Of a stretch of 64,000 bases of DNA, positions 10,301 to 17,376 are shown piece after piece. Source of the DNA: a virus. Each line of letters starts with the position of its first letter. The stretch's first letter is position 1. Location of the stretch: positions 62,001 to 126,000 of IMG/VR virus record IMGVR_UViG_3300028840_001395; one strand, given 5' to 3'. The notes beneath the pieces are model-generated. The model made no database searches. It worked only from the letters and a program-made list of their open reading frames with translations, and was not told where the DNA came from. The position numbers were made by a program, and so were the translations under genes.

Positions 10301-11592
10301 CCGCCCGCGAAGTAGATGATCTCGATCTTCTTCGACCCCTGCATCACGAAGGCGGGGGTGTACTTGTAGAGGCCGATGCCCCGAGGCTTCATGCCGTCCG
10401 GGAACTGCACCGGCTGTCCCGACTTGAACTGGACGAAGACGGCCATGCCCTCGACGCCGACCACGACGCCGACCTTGCCGTCGTTCTCCTTGTAGATCTC
10501 GTAGGTGTCGGCACTGCTCGGGTGCTTGTCCGCCCGGACGTACACATCGTCACCGACCGCGAAGCGGGGCTTGCCCTTCTCGCGCTTGATGGGCGGCAGG
10601 ATCTCCTTGAGGCCCGCCCGCTTGAGCGCCCGGATGACCTCGTTCTGGCTCATCACGGGCTGGTTGACGGCCCACTCGATGAAGTCCTTGGTCACCTGGT
10701 TGATGGCCTGCTTCTCGGTGCTGGCCATGCGCTCCAGGTCAGCCATCGCCCCCTTGTCGAACTTGTCCTTGTACTTCTCGGTGTTGGCGTTCCATTCGTC
10801 GCACTCGGCCTCGGACATGTTCTCGCACGGGTCGGCAGGCTTGCCTTCCTCGAAGCGACCCATGATCTCGTCACCGTCGATGGCGACGACTTCGGCCTCG
10901 TTCATGTCATCGTCCGGCACCAGGTAGGCGAAGACGAACGACCCGCGACGTTCTTCGAGGCCAGGGATGAGACTGCCTTCGCCCTCGGGAAGATCGGCGT
11001 CCTCGTCAACGTGTCCGGTCTCCCAGGTCGCCAGCTTCTTCAGTTCGTCCATCGCACTCATGGTCTTGGCCTCCCTATCCGGTGCGTTCGGGGCATCCGG
11101 CTGACTCTTGAACTTGTCCTTGTGCTGCTCGTGCATCACCGTCCACCTGTCGGCAGCTTCGGGATTCCCGTGCTCCTTCAGGTAGGTCGGGACATCCACG
11201 GGCTCTCCCTCGGGGAACCGGGCCAGAACCCACGACCCCCGGCGGAAGTTGGTCTTGAAGCCCCGGAGATGATCCTGAATCCACTTCTTCGTGATGACGT
11301 GCTCCGAGTGGGGGTCAACCTTCTCCAACGTCGCTCCGACGTACTCGAAGGTCTTCCCCCGCTGCTTCGACTCACCCCAGTCGAGACCCTGGGGAGCCAG
11401 TCGAAGCTCACCACGGGCGGCACGGAGAAGCTGCTCAACCGCGTGGCTGAGCTTCTTCTTGGCCTTCTCCATGCTCCACTGATCCTTGATGCCCACGAGG
11501 CCCAACGTCACGTCCAGAAAGCTGTCGCGGACGTTGATTGCCCCGAGTCCGGGGTCAATCATCTGACGTTGGAGGGCTTCCTTCTCGCTCAT
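7345..11592 (-). CDS. 1,415-residue multi-domain protein with internal repeats and DUF2958
   Basis: Mosaic protein. A ~45-residue unit is repeated (GRFEEGKPADPCENM... ending TEKYKDKFDK) near residues 245-290 and 590-640. Near residues 970-1070 is a good DUF2958 domain (GRGTWLITEFDGRD, FGLADLGFPELGYVSLSELE, FRPMPLSE), a family best known from plasmids and mobile elements. The C-terminus has two related Lys/Arg-rich units, each beginning LYGF. K/R-T-A tripeptides (GKTAGYTN, PRTASKR, QRTAAREP, GKTAGNAK, AKTADL) lie between the apparent units and could be processing sites. The start overlaps the upstream stop (ATGA). Function unknown; it may be a polyprotein of co-packaged factors. Confidence 0.75.
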   Translation of the reverse strand: MSEKEALQRQMIDPGLGAINVRDSFLDVTLGLVGIKDQWSMEKAKKKLSHAVEQLLRAARGELRLAPQGLDWGESKQRGKTFEYVGATLEKVDPHSEHVITKKWIQDHLRGFKTNFRRGSWVLARFPEGEPVDVPTYLKEHGNPEAADRWTVMHEQHKDKFKSQPDAPNAPDREAKTMSAMDELKKLATWETGHVDEDADLPEGEGSLIPGLEERRGSFVFAYLVPDDDMNEAEVVAIDGDEIMGRFEEGKPADPCENMSEAECDEWNANTEKYKDKFDKGAMADLERMASTEKQAINQVTKDFIEWAVNQPVMSQNEVIRALKRAGLKEILPPIKREKGKPRFAVGDDVYVRADKHPSSADTYEIYKENDGKVGVVVGVEGMAVFVQFKSGQPVQFPDGMKPRGIGLYKYTPAFVMQGSKKIEIIYFAGGKPTKDQQVAVQQYMGRGRSVAKSANYYTGHAFSARYAKDGTVYFQLFPQQRRQVDPQKGPSEAGYAVRSFNPSKGQVHYLGIFGKRPRGWEQELDDMRAGSMVMASMGALERLAGSVLGPGVPDGTGPHSGTPDCQMAGLEDPDGSELPGDEMLGRFEEGKPADPCENMTDEECEEWRNNTEKYKDKFDKDKSASMGKTAGYTNYWKIKEPFTPDEWNVIKLAAAKAWDQGRRMKKIPPKSPVWDKAFAGYVAENGVVLKGQNGSGRPEITDEFIAFNGDGSARIDVEIESVGGRTFPYSTDLAHEDFFFENKKGGGFCKTERKPYDMAVASVLWWAKKTAPKKIDVSTDDGRPVKIWASDKQAVAEVNRVEDGPFNYILYEDRGRGEIAVSSMGRFIYDRDWDARGDRERVMAQARKLLGLPRNWKDGDRIPSSAKVAFDKQAAEIADVSERAFNWFSEVGKKFDSLPWEKAIDGLGRAISNKGRAEDVLDDFTDLDKAKMNSMLSKGGEKKLKKWLKDTFQKRGSMDEVPARKRMTARKQMLLPKNIRSKIPKLYSQEDNPDPIAWVKFFNAYGRGTWLITEFDGRDTMFGLADLGFPELGYVSLSELESLEKMPGLQQIERDTSFRPMPLSEAAKKNGIRWSPPRTASKREGEKKNWIPKDLEKGRCTPGSPNYDCPEGSPQYNLAQTFKKHPEWGEKGGKHAARDRMTQREAKSQSPVMELLELPHMGYETGGWIRVNDMTRHFQSKEQLQAEIKKLARRGLIKVSPDGRSIKKLALQRTAAREPGGLYGFPKKIQADCESASRKLAKAAITTAKAAYRKDERVARFLATHAERSGSLSAQILVKAMQEIGPKVAAEIKKQARLAELRAERGVEAAEKPEKVEGKTAGNAKYGLYGFKAKTADLGLKSCNAIRREAGRIASDLHGRRAEKHARITEFLRNRSKRGRCLYSRMLVRSYPDAEMKVASVKPASVNEWLAWED

Positions 11593-12566
11593 GGCTTCCT
11601 CGCCTTGCGTCCCAGATACCGAGCAGCGATTCTATCCGCTGCCGTCTTCGGCGGACGGAACAGATCAGCTTCCGAACGCATCCGGGCCTGATACAGATTC
11701 CGGCGGATAGTGGAGAGCTGCTTCTCCGTCAACTTCCGCTTCTTTTGAATGAGATCCCGCATGGCGGACATGAACTTGTTGTTCGGCCTCTGCGCCAGAT
11801 ACGTGTCCAGCACTTGCAGATGATCCTTGCCGAAACTCATCTCGACACGGGGCTTGGGAGTCTTCTTCGGCTTCTTCAGCGGCTCCGGGGGCTTGTCCCG
11901 CAGACCCATCTCATAATCGGCCCAGTCGAGATTATACTGGTCTTGCTCTGTCCAACGCCGACCCCGAGGTCTGCCGTATCCCTCATCATCGATGACAGTC
12001 CGATGTCTCTTGCCTCGCCAGTCCCGGTAGGATCCGGCTGCCGTCTTGGAAGCGACCATCTGCCGACCCTCGGGGCTGATCTCAGGCTCGATGGCCATCG
12101 CCGGACGCCGGACGAGATAGTTCGGCCACTTCTCGAACCACTTCTTGTAGAAGTCACCCTTGGGAACGACCCGGACGGTCTCATCCGGGTCGGGGATGTT
12201 CGGGTCAGCTACATGGACGTTGAGGTCGTCATCCACATCGAACACGACCGAAGCGTGCGACCAGTCCCGGCCCTCGGGGTTCCAGGCGATCATCAACGGG
12301 ATGCCCCGGTCGGTGAACTCCTTGAGTTGCCGGACGGTGGCGGGGCAGATGAGATGAACACGCGCGCCGTAGTGCTGCGCGCACGCGATAGCGTCCTCCC
12401 AGGAAGCACCCTGCATGGGCTTCGCGCCCATCACCCGGTTGACCTCATCCTCGTTGGTGTCGATGTCCAGCGCCCGGAGGCACATCATCATGGACGTGGA
12501 CATGCACGAGTACTGCGTCCGTTGGCGGACCGGGTTGACGTTCGCGGCAGCCTGCTTCTTCATCAT
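11589..12566 (-). CDS. C39/papain-like cysteine peptidase with C-terminal RIAARY motif
   Basis: 325 residues. Residues ~10-130 look like a peptidase C39-type fold: Q15 and C21 in RQRTQYSCMSTSMMMCL, a helix, then His in DWSHASVVFDVDDD and Asp in HVADPN as plausible triad partners. Members of this family cleave leader or precursor peptides, often after small residues. The rest is basic and unassigned; it has SKTAAG near residue 173 and ends PPKTAADRIAARYLGRKARKP-like. Two ATGs in tandem directly follow the upstream stop. In this operon it is a candidate maturation protease for the neighbouring proteins; that role is inference. Peptidase activity has not been shown, and the domain could be degenerate. 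Confidence 0.6.
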   Translation of the reverse strand: MMKKQAAANVNPVRQRTQYSCMSTSMMMCLRALDIDTNEDEVNRVMGAKPMQGASWEDAIACAQHYGARVHLICPATVRQLKEFTDRGIPLMIAWNPEGRDWSHASVVFDVDDDLNVHVADPNIPDPDETVRVVPKGDFYKKWFEKWPNYLVRRPAMAIEPEISPEGRQMVASKTAAGSYRDWRGKRHRTVIDDEGYGRPRGRRWTEQDQYNLDWADYEMGLRDKPPEPLKKPKKTPKPRVEMSFGKDHLQVLDTYLAQRPNNKFMSAMRDLIQKKRKLTEKQLSTIRRNLYQARMRSEADLFRPPKTAADRIAARYLGRKARKP

Positions 12567-14141
12567 CTACCCGTTGATATAGTCGTGCCAGGGGCCGTAT
12601 TCGTCGTCGTAGCCAAACCTATCCTCGGGATCAGGGAAGTCTCTGGCGGATTCCGCATCGACCTCGAAGTCACTGGGCTTGAGTTCGATCTTGGCCAGCA
12701 CATCGAACCAGATCTGACGACCCTGGGGCTTCGCCACCACCTTGGGCGTACCGACCACCTTCGCGTTGAGATGATTCGGGAACACGTACTCATAGAAAGC
12801 CCCGATCCCCCCATCCATCCAGAATCGCCAGCTCTGCCGGAGGCTGTCCTCGAAGATGTGGGAGCCGCTGAGGATGTTCTTCATCCCGTCAACCAGCAGC
12901 TTGAAGAACATCTTGGCCGACCGGCCCTCGAAGAGACCGAGAAGCTCTGCCCGAAACCCCTTCTCGTCCGCCACAAACCGCTTCAGGGCGAGTCGAAGCT
13001 CGGTGACGAATACCCGGATGTTGACCGGGATCTGGTAGGATGCCTGGATAGCAGTGGGGTATTCGTAGCGTTCGTAGCCCAGTTCTTCCAGCGTGACAGA
13101 GGACTCCTGAAGTGCCTTGAATCTGCCTACATCGACTTCGTAATCGCCGTTGCCGTAGTCCATCGGCTCCGAGAGGTCTTCCCAGATGCAGGTCTCCAGG
13201 GCCTCTATCATTGCTGGCCCGAAAGCCTTGAGAAGCTGTGAGTAGTTGGTCGTGTAGGGCCGCAGAGGTTCGAGCATCGGGCCGAGAACCCGGCGGATGT
13301 CGGCGGCCTCCTTGATGGTCCGCCCCCACTGGGTAGCGAGCTTGACTGGGGTCTTCTCCGCGAAACGCCGGACATCGTGGTAGAGGTTCTCCAACCACGC
13401 ACCCGAAGTCAGCGGGTTGTCAGAACCCCCGCCCCAAGTGGGTTTCCCGCCCATCATCTTGAGCTTGGCCTCGTAGTTCCGCTGCATCTTCTTGAAGAGG
13501 GGGATGACCGTCCTCTCGGTGTCAAGGAACGCTTCGACCTGGCCCGCAGCCATCATCTCCAGGGCTGACACGATGACCAGGGCGTCCCGGTGCAGGGACT
13601 TGAGAGCCCGGTTCTGGGTGATGTGCTCCTGGAAGGCGTGAATGAGCTTGGTCGCCCAGCGGGTGTAGTGCTTGATGTTCAGCGAGGCATAGTCACTGCG
13701 GCTCGGGAAGGCGTAGGAGAAGGACTCCGTGTACGTGCCCTTCTGCGCCCGCTCCCACCCACGCTTGGGATCCTTCATCACGGCGTCGTATTCACGCTTG
13801 CCGAGACCGATGATGTGGTTGATGAGGTCGGAGAACCCGTCATCTCCGACCCCGAAGGACATGTCCTCTGCGTCCCCCCAACGGTCGAGCCGGTCGTAGA
13901 GGTCATCGAACAGTTGGCTCCGGATGTTGCCCAGCGCCGCAGCTTCCTGCGGGCTGTACTTGAGCATGATGGCCTTCTCGATGGCGTCGGTGTCGGTGGT
14001 CTTGGTACCCCAACCGATCTTGTCCACGAGCTTCCAGAAGTCCGACAGAGAGACCCTTGCTGCTGATATCCAGTGAGAAGCAACGCGGACAGCCGATGTC
14101 TTGCCTTGACTCATCGCAGTGACAGCCTGCTTCCGATTCAT
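12567..14141 (-). CDS. Hypothetical operon protein with RVASHW and TIKEA motifs
   Basis: 524 residues, mostly helical, rich in Trp and Tyr; no family recognised. Start at 14141 chosen because GAGGTGA precedes it by about 6 nt and the upstream gene stops 5 nt earlier. N-terminus includes QGKTSAVRVASHWISAARVS, shared almost exactly with the next upstream protein. Residues ~285-300 carry QWGRTIKEAADIRR. Acidic C-terminus. Likely a structural or co-packaged protein, by company only. Confidence 0.7.
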   Translation of the reverse strand: MNRKQAVTAMSQGKTSAVRVASHWISAARVSLSDFWKLVDKIGWGTKTTDTDAIEKAIMLKYSPQEAAALGNIRSQLFDDLYDRLDRWGDAEDMSFGVGDDGFSDLINHIIGLGKREYDAVMKDPKRGWERAQKGTYTESFSYAFPSRSDYASLNIKHYTRWATKLIHAFQEHITQNRALKSLHRDALVIVSALEMMAAGQVEAFLDTERTVIPLFKKMQRNYEAKLKMMGGKPTWGGGSDNPLTSGAWLENLYHDVRRFAEKTPVKLATQWGRTIKEAADIRRVLGPMLEPLRPYTTNYSQLLKAFGPAMIEALETCIWEDLSEPMDYGNGDYEVDVGRFKALQESSVTLEELGYERYEYPTAIQASYQIPVNIRVFVTELRLALKRFVADEKGFRAELLGLFEGRSAKMFFKLLVDGMKNILSGSHIFEDSLRQSWRFWMDGGIGAFYEYVFPNHLNAKVVGTPKVVAKPQGRQIWFDVLAKIELKPSDFEVDAESARDFPDPEDRFGYDDEYGPWHDYING

Positions 14142-14146
14142 CCGGT

Positions 14147-14635
14147 TCACCTCAAGAAGTACTGGCACATCTCTTGGACATGCTTCCGTGCTTCTGCGAG
14201 AACCTCCTGGGGGTTCTCCCAGATCATCCGATCCTTCGTCTTCATCCGTGTACGGGTTCCGATTCCCCCCTGGAACGTCCCGAACCACGGTTCGGACTTC
14301 CTGAGAACTCTAGGCGCACCACGCACAAGAACATCGCGCCTGACCTCATGCAGACTGACGACATTCTCCGTGGTTTCGCCAGTCTTGGGATCAGTTACGA
14401 GTGCTGGGGTTTTCAAGGTCACAGATCCACCGGCTACCCGAGAATCCGCCCAGCGAGAAGCAACACGGACAGCCGATGTCTTGCCTCGGTTCATCCAGGC
14501 ATCGTTGACGATCTTGAAGAAGCCCCGGCGCTTCAACTCCTGCACGGTGTCGTCCAGGCCCGCCTTCTCCAAGGCTCCCTTGAGTGCTGCCAGCACCTCG
14601 GGGGCGTTGAACTTGTTGAGCGCCTCACGTCTCAT
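14147..14635 (-). CDS. Hypothetical operon protein with GKTSAVRVASRW motif
   Basis: 162 residues. ATG 14635 overlaps the upstream stop (ATGA). Residues ~50-65 read RGKTSAVRVASRWADSRVAG, matching the N-terminal element of the downstream gene, so the element is internal here. The remainder is a short soluble domain ending in a helix with VLAEARKHVQEMCQYFLR. No family recognised. Confidence 0.7.
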   Translation of the reverse strand: MRREALNKFNAPEVLAALKGALEKAGLDDTVQELKRRGFFKIVNDAWMNRGKTSAVRVASRWADSRVAGGSVTLKTPALVTDPKTGETTENVVSLHEVRRDVLVRGAPRVLRKSEPWFGTFQGGIGTRTRMKTKDRMIWENPQEVLAEARKHVQEMCQYFLR

Positions 14636-16239
14636 CGGATCACCCTCATCCGCTTGAGAGCCCGCATGTCGTGCTTCTGCCACGCCTTGTCGATGGCCTG
14701 GGACTCCTTGCGGTGATCCCACGCAATCTGGCGGAGCGACTCGATGGCCTCCTTGATAGTCCGACCGATCTCACCCATGTAGCGGTCGTCGGAGTCCTCG
14801 GAGGCCATCACCTTCTGGATGTACTGTATCTCACGTCGGGAGAGAACCTGATGGCTGGCCAGCGTCCGCAGATCCCACTTCTTCCAGGCTTTCTCGATCT
14901 CGTCGGCCATCTCGTCGTTCTCGACAGCCTCGCTGTTGTGGAACTGGATGGCCTGCTGAATCTTCTCCGCCTCGTAGGACGGAATGGGCTCGACCCGAAG
15001 GGCCATTCTGCCAGAGGCCAGCCTGACCACGGCGACCTGGGTGTTCCGCTTGAACCGGATGTTGACCGCCGAGAACCCGGCCCGCATGGCGTCCGCCTTG
15101 TTGATGGGCTTGCCGTCCCACCGGGAGGTGATGTCCTGAAGGATGAAGTCCTTGCCCGCCTCCCAGTCCGCGATGGCCTTGGCCTTGGAGGTGTAGTCCC
15201 GTCCGTAGGCCGGAGTCACGACGATGTGCTTGGCCTGAAGGTAACGGGCAGCAACCCGCGTGGCATGGCCGTGGACTCTCTTCCCGCCCTTGGCATTCTG
15301 ACCCTTGGTGGTGATCTTCATGGCTCCATTCCGCATGATCTTGATGAGACCCATCTTGGCCAGTTCGATGAGGAGGGGGTTCTTCGGGCTGTACTCGCCC
15401 AGGCGGTGGCTCCTGAAGTACTCCTTACGGTAGCCGCTCTTGATTCCACTGATGATGGCCAGGGCCGTCTTCTGATCCTCGGTGATGTCGTCCTCATCTC
15501 CGGCCCCCAGGAGCTTCGTCAGGTTGTCCGGATGAGCCTTGATGGTCGCGTAGGTGGGCTGACCCCCTCCCACGACACCACTGATGACCACGTTGTTCGG
15601 TGGAATGGGTCGGGGCTTCGTGTCCAGGTCAACGGGGTTGTCGGGGTTGAACATGTTGGCCCCACCCCAAGACCCCCACTCGACCTGGTATCGGCCCGTC
15701 CCCAGGTTCACAGCGATGGTGAATCCTTGCCGACCTGCCCCCGAGAGGGAGGACATCTGGTAGGTGCGGGACTCTACGACCATGATGTTCTTGCGACCGT
15801 ATTTGACCTCCCGGAGTGCCTTCTGGATGGGGGCCGGAAGCTCGCGTACATCCACGTAGACTTCCTTGCGGGCCTTCTTCAGATGACGGACAGCGACCCG
15901 AGCAGCAGCCTTCCGCTTCTCGTGACGCCAGGCGGTGCCCTCCACCTTGTCGCAGAGAGAGGCGCAGAAAGCTCCGGGATCGACCCCCTTGCCTTCCATC
16001 TCCTTGATGCACTTGGTCACCTTGTGCTTCACGTCCCCGGTCATCGAGTCCCAGAACTTCTTGACCGACTCGTCTGTCCAGCCCTTCGGGAGCTTCCCCT
16101 CCCACTTGGCCGCTTCCTTGTAGCTCTGGGTCAGGAAATTCCGCACTTCGGGCTCCTGCCGGGCCAGCTTCAGGAAGGCCATGTCGGTCGCAGAGCGAAG
16201 GTTGAAGAACCCAACTGGGGGGAGAATCCATCTAGCCAT
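14632..16239 (-). CDS. Hypothetical operon protein with two RVA(A/V)R motifs
   Basis: 535 residues from ATG 16239, which has AAGGA 7 nt upstream; an in-frame ATG at 16296 is possible but less well placed. KAAARVAVRHLKKARKEV (about residue 117) and HGHATRVAARYLQAKHIV (about 330) divide the protein into three parts. The middle part is Gly-rich and beta-like (TIAVNLGTGRYQVEWGSWGG). The C-terminal part has IGRTIKEAIESLRQIAWD. No enzyme motif seen. First gene of this sub-block after the divergent HU-like gene. Confidence 0.7.
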   Translation of the reverse strand: MARWILPPVGFFNLRSATDMAFLKLARQEPEVRNFLTQSYKEAAKWEGKLPKGWTDESVKKFWDSMTGDVKHKVTKCIKEMEGKGVDPGAFCASLCDKVEGTAWRHEKRKAAARVAVRHLKKARKEVYVDVRELPAPIQKALREVKYGRKNIMVVESRTYQMSSLSGAGRQGFTIAVNLGTGRYQVEWGSWGGANMFNPDNPVDLDTKPRPIPPNNVVISGVVGGGQPTYATIKAHPDNLTKLLGAGDEDDITEDQKTALAIISGIKSGYRKEYFRSHRLGEYSPKNPLLIELAKMGLIKIMRNGAMKITTKGQNAKGGKRVHGHATRVAARYLQAKHIVVTPAYGRDYTSKAKAIADWEAGKDFILQDITSRWDGKPINKADAMRAGFSAVNIRFKRNTQVAVVRLASGRMALRVEPIPSYEAEKIQQAIQFHNSEAVENDEMADEIEKAWKKWDLRTLASHQVLSRREIQYIQKVMASEDSDDRYMGEIGRTIKEAIESLRQIAWDHRKESQAIDKAWQKHDMRALKRMRVIR

Positions 16240-16295
16240 TGGATTTTCCTTGTCTTTTCTCCCTGACACGCGCCCTCCCGTGCGGGTGGCGTTCA

Positions 16296-16322
16296 TTGAA
16301 TCTTCTATGAGGGGTCTATAAT
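16296..16322 (+). promoter_or_regulatory. Possible promoter for HU-like gene
   Basis: TATAAT at 16317-16322 is a perfect -10; TTGAAT 15 bp upstream is a weak, short-spaced -35. About 60 bp before the start at 16384. Confidence 0.4.
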
Positions 16323-16383
16323 AGGGAAATCACCGGGTAGAGTGGAGCCATGAGCTGCATCACCCAGAAGCGGAGTGACGACA

Positions 16384-16653
16384 ATGACCTATGAGAAGCT
16401 GGTGACTCAACTGTCGGAGATGACGGGTCAGCCCGAGGAGGCTGTCCGGAATATCCTCTTTGCGCTGCCTGATGCCCTCATCAAGATGGATGAGAAGGAC
16501 GTGGTTCGGACTCCGATGGGGGTGTTCCGTATGACCAAGCGGGCCTCGCGGAAGATCAAGCCGCCCAAGGGCGATCAGGTGGTCACGGTGCCGGAGGAGA
16601 TGGTCGTGAAGTTGCGGGCCGGAAAGCGGCTGCGGAAGCCGGTGGAGGGCTAG
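16384..16653 (+). CDS. HU/IHF-like DNA-binding protein
   Basis: 89 residues. The N-terminal helices (YEKLVTQLSEMTGQPEEAVRNIL) and the turn before the beta arm (VVRTPMGVFRMTKRASRKIK) follow the HU/IHF pattern, including the PxxGxF step. The C-terminus VVKLRAGKRLRKPV matches the closing helix of HU. It would bend or compact DNA. Start at ATG 16384 with GGAG 8 nt upstream; a GTG at 16375 is in frame but overlaps that site. Transcribed against its neighbours; convergent 4-nt overlap with 16650-16925. Confidence 0.8.
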   Translation: MTYEKLVTQLSEMTGQPEEAVRNILFALPDALIKMDEKDVVRTPMGVFRMTKRASRKIKPPKGDQVVTVPEEMVVKLRAGKRLRKPVEG

Positions 16654-16925
16654 TTCAAGCTGTCGTTGGGGTCAGACACTCCGGCGACGATATCGACTCC
16701 AACATCCATCCCCAGATCGACTCCATCTGCGAGCCCCTCGCCGTAGCCCGTCTGAAGACCCAGACGATAGCCCAACGCCAATGCCTCCTCCGGAGAATCC
16801 GGGGTCTCGACATCCTCGGGAGGCCGAAGATGAAGAAGGCTGAGGAACCGCCCCCACAGGGTCGGTTTCTTGGCAGCGAGCACGCGATCACCAGAGATCA
16901 TACTACGGGCCTCCTCCACCCCCAT
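16650..16925 (-). CDS. Hypothetical small protein with Gly-rich repeat
   Basis: 91 residues from ATG 16925. A Trp/Leu-rich N-terminal part (LWGRFLSLLHLRPPED) is followed by a glycine-spaced stretch (ALGYRLGLQTGYGEGLADGV, then DLGMDVGVD) with a G every 2-4 residues, possibly a membrane-interacting or repeat segment. No family recognised. Confidence 0.55.
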   Translation of the reverse strand: MGVEEARSMISGDRVLAAKKPTLWGRFLSLLHLRPPEDVETPDSPEEALALGYRLGLQTGYGEGLADGVDLGMDVGVDIVAGVSDPNDSLN

Positions 16926-16977
16926 GATACACCATCTTGCGGTCGGGTAAACCCCCCACCGCAAGGGCTGGGCAGAG

Positions 16978-17376
16978 TCAGACCTGCTGGGCGAGCATCT
17001 GGAGGATCTCCTTGGCAATGGAATCCCCCATTTTTAGGGCGGAGTTGGACAGAACCGTCTGGATGGCCAGACTCAGGTCAGACTCCATCTTGGCCTTCCC
17101 CTTGTCGTCTGACTCCTTGTATTTCTTGAGGAAACCCTTGTCCTTGGACATCTCGACCAGGGTGCCTGTGTAGGCTTCCCGGCGGAGGGCCTCGGTCAGG
17201 AAGGCGTAGGCCAACTGGCGGGCTCCCCCTCCGGGCCAGTGAAAAGTCTTCTGTTCGTCCGCCGGACTTCGGAACTGATGCACCGACCAGACCTGGCCAT
17301 TCTCATCTTGATGGACACGGATTTCGAGTGCCGCCGTGTTCGGGCCGTCCTTCCAAAGTTCTTCAGGGGCTTCCAT
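16978..17376 (-). CDS. Hypothetical protein following groEL
   Basis: 132 residues; its start lies 14 nt inside the 3' end of the GroEL gene, so the two are probably co-translated. Mixed alpha/beta start (AALEIRVHQDENGQVWSVHQ) and a basic helical C-terminus. It is the only gene directly coupled to GroEL, but its sequence does not resemble GroES or gp31. Confidence 0.7.
   Translation of the reverse strand: MEAPEELWKDGPNTAALEIRVHQDENGQVWSVHQFRSPADEQKTFHWPGGGARQLAYAFLTEALRREAYTGTLVEMSKDKGFLKKYKESDDKGKAKMESDLSLAIQTVLSNSALKMGDSIAKEILQMLAQQV

Noticed and set aside
9913-13241. Plus-strand frames of 592 and 567 codons
   Set aside because: Antisense shadows of the 7345-14141 genes, which have coherent domains, ribosome sites and overlaps.
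16924-16951. TTTACC-16-TATCAT minus-strand promoter
   Set aside because: Its -10 box overlaps the start codon at 16925, so it cannot drive that start.
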